64,000 nucleotides of DNA from G963674685 sp964591275 (GCA_964591275.1 CAZQAE010000002.1:62001-126000); one strand, 5' to 3'. Numbered from the stretch's first letter, positions 45,018 through 55,180 are shown. Notes: generated by a model from the sequence alone, not told the origin. Program-made: numbers and translations.

Positions 45018-46484
45018 ATGAAAAACAAAGTGCGCGATCCGCAAATCACTATCGTTATCCCCTGTTACAACCTTGGCGCATATATCTTTGAGGCGGCGAG
45101 AAGCGCGCTTGATCAGCGAGGCGCCGATGCGGAAGTGATCGTCGTCGACGACGGCTCGACGGACCCGAAAACGATCAAGACCCTTGATGAACTCGATGCA
45201 AAAGCGCCCCTTCGTCTGATTCGTACGCCCAATCGCGGCGTGGCGGCGGCGCGAAATCTCGGATTGGAAGAGGCGCGGGGCGAATATTTGTGTTTTCTGG
45301 ATGCCGACGACCTTCTGGAACCGGACGCGATGTCAAAATTAAAAAAGGCCCTGGATCTTCGCCCGGACGCGGTCATGGCATATCCCAGCGGCAGACGATT
45401 CGGCGCTGTCGAAGGCGAGTATCGCAGGCCCCGCTTCAATCGCCTTCGCCTATTGACTATCTGCACGATTCCTGTTCCCGCGCTGATCCGCAAGTCGATG
45501 ATCGGCGATTGTCGATTTCGCACGACCGATCGGGGATTCGAATACGAGGACTGGGATTTTTTCATTCAGTTGACCGGAAAGGCGCCTGCGGCGCATGTAC
45601 CCGATGTGCTTTACGGATATCGCGAACGACCGGGATCGCGCGTTGAAGACGGCATGGCGCATCACAAGGATGTCATTGAGGACATGCGCCGATACAACCA
45701 GGATGCGTTTTCATCCGAACAATTGATGGCGGCTAAAAGACGATGGGCGCCCGCCGTGTCGATCCTCTGCGAAGATCGAAATTGTCAAGATTCCTGGCGC
45801 GAGGCAATGGCGCAATCACCGCATCTCGATGCGAATGTTTATGACGATCAGGCTAAAGCGCTTTGGGAAAAGCCGCCGGGCAAATACTTTCTCACATGCG
45901 GCGCCGATTGCCAGCCGAACCTCGAAACGCTTCGATCCGCCCTGTCTGCTCTTGAACGAAACGAAGCGCCGAACCTTCCGGGTGATTGGAACATCACCCG
46001 GGCCGTAGAAACAAGCTGCGAGATGGATCCGCTCTTCGACTTGGCGCAAGTGTGGGCGAAGACCGATGAGCTTTCCACCTGGGCCGATATCGACGAGGCC
46101 TTGTGGCGTTTGTCGCTCCCGGCGTGGACAAAAGCGACAATGCCCGAAGACGTGGACGAACTGTGCGGCGCATCGGGTCGATTACGCCATCTGTTTTCAC
46201 GGATGAAACACGCGGGCATAGAAAAATACGCATTGTTTGGAGGCGGCAAGCATCCTGCGACGTTGCTGCGAATGGGGTTGCTCAATCCGCCGCCGAAACT
46301 GGTGCTGGACGATTTTTGCCAAGCTCAGAAAATCGAGGGCGTGCCGCTCAATCATCCGGACCGGGCTTTGCTGGAAAATGTGGATGCGATCGTTGTATGC
46401 TCCGATTCCATCGAGCATGTGTTGTATCGACGTGCGATGGAGGTCGCCGCCGGCAAAGTCCCCGTGTTTCGCATCTATTCGTGA
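45018..46484 (+). CDS. Family 2 glycosyltransferase with C-terminal Rossmann-like module
   Basis: A 488-residue glycosyltransferase. The GT-A domain begins ITIVIPCYNLGAYIFEAARS, has VDDGSTDP (~48), AAARNLGLEEARGEYLCFLD and the DXD-type DADD (~95), and a conserved EYEDWDFF (~175) in place of the usual ED-Y-W acceptor loop. The last ~90 residues (IEKYALFGGGKHPATLLRMG; LVLDDF; DAIVVCSD; PVFRIYS) are a diverged copy of the module found at the ends of the 565- and 504-residue proteins. The stop is followed after 28 bases by the 1219-residue gene on the same strand. Confidence 0.88.
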   Translation: MKNKVRDPQITIVIPCYNLGAYIFEAARSALDQRGADAEVIVVDDGSTDPKTIKTLDELDAKAPLRLIRTPNRGVAAARNLGLEEARGEYLCFLDADDLLEPDAMSKLKKALDLRPDAVMAYPSGRRFGAVEGEYRRPRFNRLRLLTICTIPVPALIRKSMIGDCRFRTTDRGFEYEDWDFFIQLTGKAPAAHVPDVLYGYRERPGSRVEDGMAHHKDVIEDMRRYNQDAFSSEQLMAAKRRWAPAVSILCEDRNCQDSWREAMAQSPHLDANVYDDQAKALWEKPPGKYFLTCGADCQPNLETLRSALSALERNEAPNLPGDWNITRAVETSCEMDPLFDLAQVWAKTDELSTWADIDEALWRLSLPAWTKATMPEDVDELCGASGRLRHLFSRMKHAGIEKYALFGGGKHPATLLRMGLLNPPPKLVLDDFCQAQKIEGVPLNHPDRALLENVDAIVVCSDSIEHVLYRRAMEVAAGKVPVFRIYS

Positions 46485-46512
46485 CGCCATTTTTAGTGGA
46501 GTGAAATAATCG

Positions 46513-49500
46513 ATGACCGGCTTTTTGGAAAAAAATCTTGCGGCGCTAAACCGACATCAACCGCAGATCGTGCAAGTGATATTGAAAACGCCGCGCGACG
46601 AGAATTTTCAGGTGAGCAAATCCGAGGACGGCGGCCATGTGTTTTTGGTCAAACAGGGCGACCAGTACACCGCGATCAGCCATCTGGAAAACGCGGTCGA
46701 CCTGGCGAAGCAGTTTGTCGACCAGAAAATCGCGACGGATCCTGGCAACCGACCGTTTTTCTTTGCGGGGATACGCGGCGGATATGAAATCATCGAGATG
46801 CTCCGTCGATTGACCGACCGGCGTGATTACGAATCATTACAGGCTGTCTACGTGTACGAGGAAAACGTCGATCTGCTTCACCTGAATCTCTTCGTTTTCG
46901 ATTGGACCCCGTGGATCGAATCGCGACAGATTTACTTTTTCGCCGGGCCGAATGCGGCGAATCAGTGCGTTGACCATTTTCGCAATGACCTATCCAAAAG
47001 CCTGCCTGACGGCGTGATTCCACTGGGGCCGCAAGATATGGGGCAGCGAGCGGCCTCGGCAATCGCCCAGGCGACCAAAACCGTGCTCGATCAGGCGATG
47101 GCGCAAAAAAACGAATTGGATAAACTGTACGGCGAGCTGCCGAAAATCGACCTTGCCTCAGCCTATTTTGATCCTTCGCAGTTGCGGATATTGCTGATCA
47201 ACAACCTGCGAACGTATTTCGTGCAGTATTCAATTCGCGATTCGCGTCAGGCCCTTGAAAAACTCGGCTGCGTGACGGGTGTGCTGGAAGAAAAAGACCC
47301 GGTGGACAAGATCACCGGCCCGGAGATTCTCAATTCGTTGTGGGAGTTCCAGCCGCACGGAGTCGTGTTTGTTGATCACGCCCGGCACGAGTCGTCGCGC
47401 TTTTTCGTTCACGGGCTGCCGTTTTTCGCCTTTATGCAGGACTACAAGCCCGAGTATCTGACTAACGACAAGGCGAAACAGCTCACGCCCTATGACCTGT
47501 TCATCGGGAACATGGATTACTTCGTCACCGCCGGGTTTCCGGCGCGAAACCTGTTCGTATTGCCCGCGTGGACAAACACCGATCTGTACGGCAAGCCGCG
47601 CCCGGCGCCCGATCCGAAATACCGGGCCGATATATCATTCGTCAGCAATATCACCACGCATCACGAGACGGCCTACAAGAACCTGCTGGAATACTACGGG
47701 CCGCGCGAGCCGCGCCTGGTTTCGGTGATCGAAACGGTCTACGACCGCGCGCTTTCGCTGTACAAGCGCGATCAGATGATCTCCGATTGGGTCGCCTTCA
47801 AAGATTGGCTGTTGTCGCTGGTGAAACAATCGGGCGTCAGGCTCGATGAATTTTCGGTTTTCGCACAGGATATATACGACAAGTTGATCAACACGATGCT
47901 GCGGCATCAGCCGCTGGAATGGCTGGTCGACGCCGGATACGAACCGGCGCTTTGGGGTCGCCAGTGGGAGCGGCATCCGACCTTGGGCCGATTCGCAAAA
48001 GGGATCGCCGGCAACGGCGACGAGCTGATCGACATCTATCGCGCGAGTAAAATCAACCTGCACATCAATCAGTATAGAATTGAGCATCCGCGCTTGCTCG
48101 ACGGATTGGCGGCGGGCGGGTTTTTTCTTGTTCGACACACCGAGTCGGTGGGCTTGCTGAACATCTCGGAATTCAGCTTCAAAACGCGCGATGAGTTGCT
48201 GGGGCAAATCAAGCGCTTTCTGGGCGATTCCGAAAAGCGAAAAGTCTTGGTCCAAAAGCAGCAGGATGTCGTTCGCCAATGGGCCGGATTCGACGTCGCC
48301 TACAAACACGGTTTCACGTATTTCGGCATCATGATGCTGCTTGAAAGCATGGCTGCGGGCGAGTTGAACGCCATTTTACCGGAAATGAAAAAACTTTCGG
48401 CGAAAACAACCGACATTGTCAGGCGCATGTTCGACCGTTTCTTTCTTTCGGACCCGGACCGATTCGTTATCCACAGCGCCGTCGAACTGTTGGAAACGGC
48501 GGGCGTGTTGCCCCAGGGCTCGACAAAGCGCCTTGGCGAACTCGAAAAATACCAGGACAAGTGGGGATCCATGATTTGGCCGCGGCTGTTGGATCAAAAA
48601 GCCAAACAATCCGTGGAGGCGTGGTTCAATGAAGTTCTGGCCGATCAACCGCCCAATGTAAAAATTCCGGCAAAGGGCCTGTTGACAGCATGGTCGTCGG
48701 AAGAATCGAACGAGAGTTTCGCTTATCGCATGGCGCAGGAGAATCTCGAACTGCCGGTCCGTTTTTCGAAGCGAATCGACAATGTGCTTGTGTGTGATCG
48801 CCTGACATGGCCGGATCACAGGCGGGCTATTGCATTTCGGAAAACGCGGGCCAACGCCGAGACCGCTGAGATGATCCCAGAAGAACGAAGCTACTTTCGG
48901 TTTTTGAGACTGGCGGCAAAACGCGCAATGTACGCGGCCCTTGTGGAAATCCGCCATTTAAACGAAACATCGCGGCTTCATGCGAAAAATCTGGCCCTGG
49001 CCGCGGGCCTCGCCGAATCGACCGGAAGAAGAACAACCGCGATGGCGGACCTGGATCGCGCGGAGCAATGGGTTGTTGAACATGGATTCGAAGATGAGCA
49101 AACAAAACAACGCCTCTTCGCCCTGAGGCTGTTAAATCAGATGCCTGGCTTTATTACAGACAAAATGCGCCGGGACGCAGAAGCGATTGACCTCAAAGCT
49201 GACGCTTACTGGCTATTGAAGCTGACGCTGGCGCGATTTTTCATCCTGGAAAACCGATACAACCAGGCGATCAAGGCCCTTGGCGACGCCTCGACCTATC
49301 CGAGGGGCGACAACCGCGCAATCGCCAGGCAGTTTCACAAGTTGTTGAAGCAAGGCGCGGCTGCCTCCTCAACCGATGAGCATCCCTTTGGCGTTTTCGA
49401 ATCCGTGGATGTGCCAAAAGATGGGGAAGATTATCACCGATTTGATCGCATTCGCCATGTCGGCCAGGGGCGCATCCTGCTTCGTACAATTGGATCATCC

Positions 49501-50172
49501 GATTCGATCCTGGTGTTCGACGCAGCGGACAAAACGTGGTTGCCCGCCAGTGAAAAATTCGATTTGCCCAAGAGCTTGGGGCCTTACCCTGCCTTCGATA
49601 CGGCTGATGTTCGATTGTTTGTCATCGACCCGGAAAAACCCGAACTTGTTGTCTGCGATGCGAGCGGTCGGCGCATCGACAGTAAGCCTCTGCCGAACAT
49701 GGCGAAGTATTACGTGGAAGACATTGCCGTTCATCCGGATGGACACATTGCGCTGGTCGACGCGTACAAAGGCGGCGTCATGCTCGGCGATCCGCGGGGA
49801 GAATGGAAGTTTGCCTCGTGCGAAGCGATGAACCCGGATCTTCCGATTCGCATCGCATGTCTGGGCGATGGCTACGCGCTATACAACAACGGCGAGCTTT
49901 TGCGTTTGACCCGAAATGGCGATATAGCAAAGCGTAGGCCTATTGCCATGGCCGTGCCGAATCTGCATGGCGACGAAAATGGCGTGGTCTGCGTCAACGG
50001 GTATCCGCCGCTGATTATGGCTTTTGACGAGCAGCTCAATGAAATCCACAAGGTGGTTTCACTGCCCGGTGTCATCAATCTGCATTTCGCCGGAGTCTGT
50101 GGCGACGGGGAAAATCTGTACATCGCCGATGACAGGCGACAGGAACTGTACCGGATAAAACGGCGCTTGTGA
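46513..50172 (+). CDS. Large multidomain glycosyltransferase (CgeB-like) with beta-propeller tail
   Basis: A 1219-residue protein. Residues ~1-220 begin FLEKNLAALNRHQPQIVQVI and hold FFAGIRGGYEIIEMLR, loosely like the start of Maf/DUF115 flagellin-glycosylation proteins. Residues ~225-630 resemble CgeB-type GT-B glycosyltransferases: ILLINNLRTYFVQYSIRDS, ISFVSN, and the sugar-nucleotide site IYRASKINLHIN ... PRLLDGLAAGGFFLV (~520-560). A long helical region (~640-950) follows. The last ~240 residues read as a beta-propeller of NHL/SMP-30 type (AVHPDGHIALVDAYKGGVML; NLYIADDRRQELYRI). GGAG lies eleven bases before ATG 46513. The combination is unusual; it may glycosylate a large acceptor bound by the propeller. 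Confidence 0.72.
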   Translation: MTGFLEKNLAALNRHQPQIVQVILKTPRDENFQVSKSEDGGHVFLVKQGDQYTAISHLENAVDLAKQFVDQKIATDPGNRPFFFAGIRGGYEIIEMLRRLTDRRDYESLQAVYVYEENVDLLHLNLFVFDWTPWIESRQIYFFAGPNAANQCVDHFRNDLSKSLPDGVIPLGPQDMGQRAASAIAQATKTVLDQAMAQKNELDKLYGELPKIDLASAYFDPSQLRILLINNLRTYFVQYSIRDSRQALEKLGCVTGVLEEKDPVDKITGPEILNSLWEFQPHGVVFVDHARHESSRFFVHGLPFFAFMQDYKPEYLTNDKAKQLTPYDLFIGNMDYFVTAGFPARNLFVLPAWTNTDLYGKPRPAPDPKYRADISFVSNITTHHETAYKNLLEYYGPREPRLVSVIETVYDRALSLYKRDQMISDWVAFKDWLLSLVKQSGVRLDEFSVFAQDIYDKLINTMLRHQPLEWLVDAGYEPALWGRQWERHPTLGRFAKGIAGNGDELIDIYRASKINLHINQYRIEHPRLLDGLAAGGFFLVRHTESVGLLNISEFSFKTRDELLGQIKRFLGDSEKRKVLVQKQQDVVRQWAGFDVAYKHGFTYFGIMMLLESMAAGELNAILPEMKKLSAKTTDIVRRMFDRFFLSDPDRFVIHSAVELLETAGVLPQGSTKRLGELEKYQDKWGSMIWPRLLDQKAKQSVEAWFNEVLADQPPNVKIPAKGLLTAWSSEESNESFAYRMAQENLELPVRFSKRIDNVLVCDRLTWPDHRRAIAFRKTRANAETAEMIPEERSYFRFLRLAAKRAMYAALVEIRHLNETSRLHAKNLALAAGLAESTGRRTTAMADLDRAEQWVVEHGFEDEQTKQRLFALRLLNQMPGFITDKMRRDAEAIDLKADAYWLLKLTLARFFILENRYNQAIKALGDASTYPRGDNRAIARQFHKLLKQGAAASSTDEHPFGVFESVDVPKDGEDYHRFDRIRHVGQGRILLRTIGSSDSILVFDAADKTWLPASEKFDLPKSLGPYPAFDTADVRLFVIDPEKPELVVCDASGRRIDSKPLPNMAKYYVEDIAVHPDGHIALVDAYKGGVMLGDPRGEWKFASCEAMNPDLPIRIACLGDGYALYNNGELLRLTRNGDIAKRRPIAMAVPNLHGDENGVVCVNGYPPLIMAFDEQLNEIHKVVSLPGVINLHFAGVCGDGENLYIADDRRQELYRIKRRL

Positions 50173-50267
50173 TGGATTTGCAATAGGTATTTAGGATATT
50201 ATCCTTATCAATGCGGACGACACAGCCGATAAGGTAGGTGAAAACGAGGGGAAAGGCGCGTGGTTTT

Positions 50268-51053
50268 ATGAAGGCTATGATTTTATGCGGTGGCATGGGG
50301 ACGAGACTTAAATCCGAAACCGAATATCGTCCAAAGCCGCTGGTGGATATCGGTGGTCGTCCGATTCTTTGGCACATCATGAAAATATTCGCCCACTATG
50401 GCCATCGCGAGTTCGTTTTGTGTCTGGGCTACCGCGGTCACATGATCAAGGAATATTTTCTCAATTACGAAGCCGTGAACAACGACTTCACCATTTGCCT
50501 CGGCTGCAAACACGAAATCACCTACCACGAAGCGCACGAGGAGCAGGATTTCGCCGTTACCCTGGCCGATACCGGACTCGATGCCATGACCGGCGCCAGG
50601 GTGAAGCGCGCCTCGAAATACATCGACGACGACACCTTCATGGTCACATACGGCGACGGCGTGGCTGATATTGATATTGCGCGGCTTGTCGAGTTTCATC
50701 ACGAACACGGCTTGATCGGCACGGTGACGACGGTGAGGCCCTTTTCATATTTCGGCAATGTAAAAACCGACGACAAAGGGCGCGTTGTGGAGTTTCTGGA
50801 AAAGCCTAGGGTCGATAGTTGGATCAGCGCCGGGTTTTTTGTGTTCAATAAAAAGATCCTGGATTATCTCGATTTGGACGACAATTGCGTGTTGGAACGC
50901 GGGCCGCTCGATAGGCTGGCGCAAGAGGGTCAACTGGCGGCGTACAGGCACCACGGTTCGTTTTTCGCCATGGACACATATCGTGATTACCTACGCCTCA
51001 ACAACATCTGGAGCCAAGGCGAAGCTCCATGGAAAGTTTGGGACGGAAAATGA
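50268..51053 (+). CDS. rfbF: Glucose-1-phosphate cytidylyltransferase
   Basis: Makes CDP-glucose from CTP and glucose-1-phosphate, the first step of CDP-6-deoxy-sugar synthesis. The signature MILCGGMGTRLKSETEYRPK is at the N-terminus, with PLVDIGGRPILWHIMKIFAH and YGDGVADID (metal-binding Asp) following. At 261 residues from ATG 50268 it has the usual length; a GTG at 50238 would add ten residues with no family match. Its stop overlaps the start of the dehydratase by four bases (ATGA), the first of several such overlaps in this operon. Confidence 0.93.
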   Translation: MKAMILCGGMGTRLKSETEYRPKPLVDIGGRPILWHIMKIFAHYGHREFVLCLGYRGHMIKEYFLNYEAVNNDFTICLGCKHEITYHEAHEEQDFAVTLADTGLDAMTGARVKRASKYIDDDTFMVTYGDGVADIDIARLVEFHHEHGLIGTVTTVRPFSYFGNVKTDDKGRVVEFLEKPRVDSWISAGFFVFNKKILDYLDLDDNCVLERGPLDRLAQEGQLAAYRHHGSFFAMDTYRDYLRLNNIWSQGEAPWKVWDGK

Positions 51054-52039
51054 CATTTTGGCGAGATCGACCCGTTTTCATCACCGGCGCCACCGGCCTT
51101 GTCGGCGGGCGATTGACGAAACTGCTCGTCGAAAAAGAAGCCGATGTTGTTTGCCTGGTGCGCGACTGGGTCCCGCAAGCCGAACTATGCCGCAGCGGGC
51201 TGTTGGATCGCGTGAAGGTTGTACGCGGCGACGTGCGCGATCAGGAACTTCTGGAGCGGTGCATCGGTGAATTTGAAATCGACGCCGTGTTTCATCTCGC
51301 CGCTCAGACCATCGTGGGAATAGCAAACCGCAACCCTGCCTCAACCTTTGATACGAACATTCGCGGAACCTATGCCTTGCTCGAAGCCTGCCGCCGAAGC
51401 CCGACGGTCCAGCGGATCGTCATCGCGTCGTCGGACAAAGCGTACGGAGAGCAGGCCGATCTGCCGTACGACGAATCGACGCCGCTGGCCGGAAAGCACC
51501 CGTACGACGTTAGCAAAGCGTGTGCCGATATGATCGCGCAATCCTACGCCGCGACTTTCGGGCTGCCCGTCGCCGTCACCCGTTGCGGCAATTTCTACGG
51601 CGGCGGAGACTTGAACTGGAACCGCATCGTGCCCGGAACGATCCGCTCGATCATCCGTGGCAACAAACCGATCATCCGATCCGACGGTCGATTCGTCCGC
51701 GATTATTTTCATGTCGCCGACGGCGCGGCGGCCTATGTGCTGTTGGCCGAGCGTTTGACGGACATGCCTGAACTTATCGGCGCCGCGCTCAACTTTTCGA
51801 ACGAAGAACCGATTGCCGTGATCGATCTGGTGCAAAAGATTCTGCGCCTCATGAATTCGGACCTGGAGCCGATCGTGCAAAACTCGGCGACGGGCGAGAT
51901 CCGCGAGCAGTATCTCGGCGCTCAAAAAGCCAGGATGATCCTCGGCTGGAAACCGGTCATGTCGCTTGATGATGGGCTGCATGAGGCCATCGATTGGTAT
52001 CGCGGATTCTTTTCATCGCCATTTGCGGAAAAAGTATGA
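51050..52039 (+). CDS. CDP-glucose 4,6-dehydratase-like NAD-dependent dehydratase
   Basis: A 329-residue extended short-chain dehydrogenase/reductase. The NAD-binding loop FITGATGLVGG is at the N-terminus, HLAAQTIVGIANRNP (~85) is a conserved segment of RfbG, SSDKAYGEQ (~128) the serine/threonine position and HPYDVSK (~151) the YxxxK catalytic pair. Together with rfbF it should give CDP-4-keto-6-deoxyglucose. The length is slightly shorter than E. coli-type RfbG (about 357), so an epimerase-like variant is possible. ATG 51050 overlaps rfbF and its stop overlaps the methyltransferase ATG. Confidence 0.85.
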   Translation: MTFWRDRPVFITGATGLVGGRLTKLLVEKEADVVCLVRDWVPQAELCRSGLLDRVKVVRGDVRDQELLERCIGEFEIDAVFHLAAQTIVGIANRNPASTFDTNIRGTYALLEACRRSPTVQRIVIASSDKAYGEQADLPYDESTPLAGKHPYDVSKACADMIAQSYAATFGLPVAVTRCGNFYGGGDLNWNRIVPGTIRSIIRGNKPIIRSDGRFVRDYFHVADGAAAYVLLAERLTDMPELIGAALNFSNEEPIAVIDLVQKILRLMNSDLEPIVQNSATGEIREQYLGAQKARMILGWKPVMSLDDGLHEAIDWYRGFFSSPFAEKV

Positions 52040-53292
52040 CCGTCGTTCCCACCGCCACTCGCGATAGCTGCCGCATTTGCAACAGCCGATCGGTCCGCAA
52101 ATTTCTGATGCTTAGAAAAATACCCTTGCCCATGGGGCATGTCGCGCCGGGCGAAGAAAACGATTGCTTCAGTGAAGATATATCGCTTTATCACTGCGCC
52201 GAATGCGGCTCGGTGCAAACAATGGTTGATTACGACCTATCCGATTACTACTCAGACTACGCCTACACGACAGGTGCTTCGCCTCTTGTACAAAAATTTA
52301 CCAGGCAATTCGCAGGACAGGTGTGGAGCCGCTTTGGATTGCAAAACGGCGCAAAGGTCCTGGAAATCGGATCTGGCGACGGGACGCAGCTTCTGGAATT
52401 TCAAAAACTGGGCGCAAGCGTTTTGGGTTTCGAGCCATCGACGAGTCTTGCCGAAACGGCTATCAAGGCCGGAGTCGAAGTGATCGCCGATTTGTTCGAT
52501 GAAAATACTGTTTCCGCCATACGCAATCACATATCGCCTTTTGACGTTGTCGTCGCGCAATACACTTTCGATCACCTGGCCGATCCGATGCGGTTTTTGC
52601 ATACCGTGAAGGAAATCCTCGACCCGCAGCGTGGCGTGTTGATACTGGAAGTCCACGATTTCGAGAAGATCGTCAAGCGAAATGAGGGCTGCCTTCTGGT
52701 TCACGAGCACGCCACGTTTTTAACCGTGGACACCATGGCGAAAGCTTTAGATCTTGCCGGTTTTCAAATGCTTTGCACTGACCTTGTGGACGTGAAGGAT
52801 CGCCGGGGGAACTCACTGATCGTTGCCGCCGGTCTTAAAGGTGGAGAACACAAGATCGGCGAAATATGTAGAAGTCCGCTTCTGGACAAGTTGCAACTGA
52901 CCGAAACTTATGACCGCTTCGCCGACGATCTCATGCGCGGCCATCGCAGGCTCGCCGATCACGTTCGGGAAGTGCGCAATCGAGGTGACGAGATCGCCGG
53001 ATACGGGGCGGCTGCTCGCGGCGTGAATACGCTGGCCATCGCAGGATTGACGTCGGGTGACGTCAAATACGTTTGCGATATGAACGAAAAATTGCATGGC
53101 CTGTTGATGCCGGCGTCGTTTATTCCGGTCGCGTCGCCGCAGACGCTTTTGAACGATAATGTGGATGAAGTGATCGTGTTCAATTACGGATACCTTGATG
53201 AGATCAAAAGCCTGTTAAAACCAATCATCCAGAGCGGAACAACCGTAGTTTCCATGCTGGACTATTTACGCGGAGAGTTCGATGAATCGTGA
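52036..53292 (+). CDS. C-methyltransferase, zinc-binding N-terminus and Methyltransf_14 C-terminus
   Basis: A 418-residue AdoMet methyltransferase of the TylC3/NovU group that acts on carbon atoms of deoxysugars. The N-terminal zinc motif has CRICNSR (~12) and HCAECGSVQ (~54). The AdoMet-binding motif is VLEIGSGDGTQLLEF (~106). The C-terminal domain begins GDEIAGYGAAARGVNTLAIA, the MeT14 signature, and is a Rossmann-like fold similar in layout to the module of neighbouring proteins. ATG 52036 overlaps the dehydratase stop. In this operon the likely substrate is a CDP-4-keto-6-deoxyhexose or its branched product. Confidence 0.87.
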   Translation: MTVVPTATRDSCRICNSRSVRKFLMLRKIPLPMGHVAPGEENDCFSEDISLYHCAECGSVQTMVDYDLSDYYSDYAYTTGASPLVQKFTRQFAGQVWSRFGLQNGAKVLEIGSGDGTQLLEFQKLGASVLGFEPSTSLAETAIKAGVEVIADLFDENTVSAIRNHISPFDVVVAQYTFDHLADPMRFLHTVKEILDPQRGVLILEVHDFEKIVKRNEGCLLVHEHATFLTVDTMAKALDLAGFQMLCTDLVDVKDRRGNSLIVAAGLKGGEHKIGEICRSPLLDKLQLTETYDRFADDLMRGHRRLADHVREVRNRGDEIAGYGAAARGVNTLAIAGLTSGDVKYVCDMNEKLHGLLMPASFIPVASPQTLLNDNVDEVIVFNYGYLDEIKSLLKPIIQSGTTVVSMLDYLRGEFDES

Positions 53293-54382
53293 AATTCCAT
53301 CTGCGGGACCGTGGATCACGCAAAAGGAGAAAGATTACGTCGCTGACGCTGTTGCCAATGGGTGGTATGCGAACTGGTCGGGATACCTTGACAGGTTCGA
53401 GAAGAAATTTGCGGAGTTTACGCAAAGTCGACATGCCATATTGACATCGAGCTGCACGGGCGCTTTGCACATCGCCATGAGCGTGTTGGAACTGAAGCCG
53501 GGCGACGAAGTGATCGTGCCCGATGTGACGTGGATCGCCACGGCGACCTGCGTTTGTTATCTCGGAGCGACGCCGGTGTTCGTCGATGTCGAACCGGACA
53601 CCTGGTGCATGGACCCCAATGCATTCAAAGCCGCCATTACACCGCGAACAAAAGCGGTGATCCCTGTCCACATGTACGGCCACATCGCCGATATGGAAGC
53701 CATCAACCGCATCGCTGGCGATCACGGCATCGCGGTGATCGAAGATGCCGCTCCGGGCATCGGTTCGCGGTACAACGACCGTCCGTCTGGATCCTTCGGC
53801 TTGGCTGCGACGTTCAGCTTTCAGGGCGCCAAGCCTCTGGTCACCGGCGAGGGCGGCTGCCTCGTGACCAGCGACGACGATTTTTACGAGCGCGCCTACT
53901 GGTATTGGGATCACTGCCGCGACAAGAACCTTACACTTTTCAACAATGGCATCGGCTACAAGTACAAGATGTCGAATATCCAGGCCGCGCTCGGTTTGGC
54001 GCAGGTGGAGCGTGCGAGTGAAATCATCGAAAAGCGCCGGCGGATTTTCTTTTGGTATCGCGACCGGCTGGGCGATATCGCCGGGCTTCGAATGAACGCC
54101 GAGCGTCCCGGGCACTACAACAATTTTTACGTGCCAACCATCATTTTGGAAGGCGACTTTGCCAAAACAGCAAAGGAGTTGATGGATGAGCTCGACAGGC
54201 GCAAAATCAGAAACCGCCCGTTTTTCAGGCGCATCAGCAAGTTCCCGATGTTCAAGCCGATTAACGCGCCGGTGGCCGATCACCTAGCCGAGAACGGAAT
54301 CAACCTGCCGTGCCCGACGCTGTTGACTGAAGAGGATGCGGACTGGGTCGCCAAAAACGTGCGTGAAATATTGCTTGGCTGA
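53282..54382 (+). CDS. DegT/DnrJ/EryC1/StrS-type sugar aminotransferase
   Basis: A 366-residue PLP enzyme. The family pattern is clear: TSSCTGALHIAM (~55), GDEVIVPDVTWIATATC (~74), IEDAAPGIGSRYN (~153) and the PLP-lysine K184 in SFQGAKPLVTGEGG. Later segments (GIGYKYKMSNIQAALGLAQ) are also typical. It would transfer an amino group from glutamate to a keto-sugar nucleotide. It overlaps the methyltransferase end by 11 bases and precedes the N-formyltransferase by 12, which supports an amino sugar that is then formylated. Confidence 0.92.
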   Translation: MNREIPSAGPWITQKEKDYVADAVANGWYANWSGYLDRFEKKFAEFTQSRHAILTSSCTGALHIAMSVLELKPGDEVIVPDVTWIATATCVCYLGATPVFVDVEPDTWCMDPNAFKAAITPRTKAVIPVHMYGHIADMEAINRIAGDHGIAVIEDAAPGIGSRYNDRPSGSFGLAATFSFQGAKPLVTGEGGCLVTSDDDFYERAYWYWDHCRDKNLTLFNNGIGYKYKMSNIQAALGLAQVERASEIIEKRRRIFFWYRDRLGDIAGLRMNAERPGHYNNFYVPTIILEGDFAKTAKELMDELDRRKIRNRPFFRRISKFPMFKPINAPVADHLAENGINLPCPTLLTEEDADWVAKNVREILLG

Positions 54383-54394
54383 TTCGGAGGTGGC

Positions 54395-55180
54395 ATGAAT
54401 AGCAAACCGGTCAAGGTCGTATTGATGGTCAATTACTGGCCCGGCCTGCAAACAACCAGATTTTTAGCCGAGGGCGCTGACGAAATCGTGCGTCTTTACA
54501 TCGATAAGCCAGACGCTCCCTTTGCCGCGCAGATCGTCGATGCATCCGGTTTGCCTGAAGACAGAATATTCACCGCCGATGCGATCAACGACCCGGCTCA
54601 CGTCGAAAAGCATAAAGAGATCGAGTTTGATTTCCTCATCACGGTGTATTGGCCCTACCTTCTAAAGCGCGATGTATTTTCGCAGGCAAAGGTCGGCACG
54701 GTAAACTTCCATCCGGCGCTGCTTCCGATCAACCGCGGATGGTATCCGCATGTTCACAGCATCCTGGACGGATCGCCCACAGGCGTGACGCTTCACGATA
54801 TCGATGAGGGAGCCGACACCGGTCCTATATGGGCGCAAAAAAAGACGCCGCTCGAAGCGACCGATACGGCCAAAACGATTTACGACCGATTGCAGCGCGA
54901 TATCGTCGAGCTATTCAAAACGAGCTGGCCGGGAATCAAAAGCGGTGAGATCAAAAGGACGATGCAGGACGAGTCGAAGGCCGTGTATCATGCAAAGCGA
55001 GAAGTGGACAATCTCGATTGCATCGACCTCGATAAAACCTACAAGGGGCGGGATCTGATTAATCTGCTGCGCGCACGTTCATTTGGCGATCGGGCTTTCG
55101 CATGGTTCGAGCAAGACGGCAAAAGGTTTTACGTCAACCTGCGCCTGTCGAAAAATTCGCTTGTGACGGAGGATGAATGA
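54395..55180 (+). CDS. Formyltransferase (probable sugar N-formyltransferase)
   Basis: A 261-residue enzyme with the catalytic core of 10-formyltetrahydrofolate-dependent transferases: VNFHPALLPINRGW (N104, H106) and VTLHDIDEGADTGPI (D141). Length and context exclude methionyl-tRNA formyltransferase (about 315) and purine GAR transferase. Known sugar N-formyltransferases (QdtF, VioF, WlaRD) act on dTDP-4-amino-sugars, WbkC on GDP-perosamine; here the only nucleotide-sugar activator nearby is rfbF, suggesting a CDP-linked substrate. GGAGG eight bases before ATG 54395 is a strong ribosome binding site, and the stop overlaps the transketolase N-subunit ATG. Confidence 0.85.
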   Translation: MNSKPVKVVLMVNYWPGLQTTRFLAEGADEIVRLYIDKPDAPFAAQIVDASGLPEDRIFTADAINDPAHVEKHKEIEFDFLITVYWPYLLKRDVFSQAKVGTVNFHPALLPINRGWYPHVHSILDGSPTGVTLHDIDEGADTGPIWAQKKTPLEATDTAKTIYDRLQRDIVELFKTSWPGIKSGEIKRTMQDESKAVYHAKREVDNLDCIDLDKTYKGRDLINLLRARSFGDRAFAWFEQDGKRFYVNLRLSKNSLVTEDE

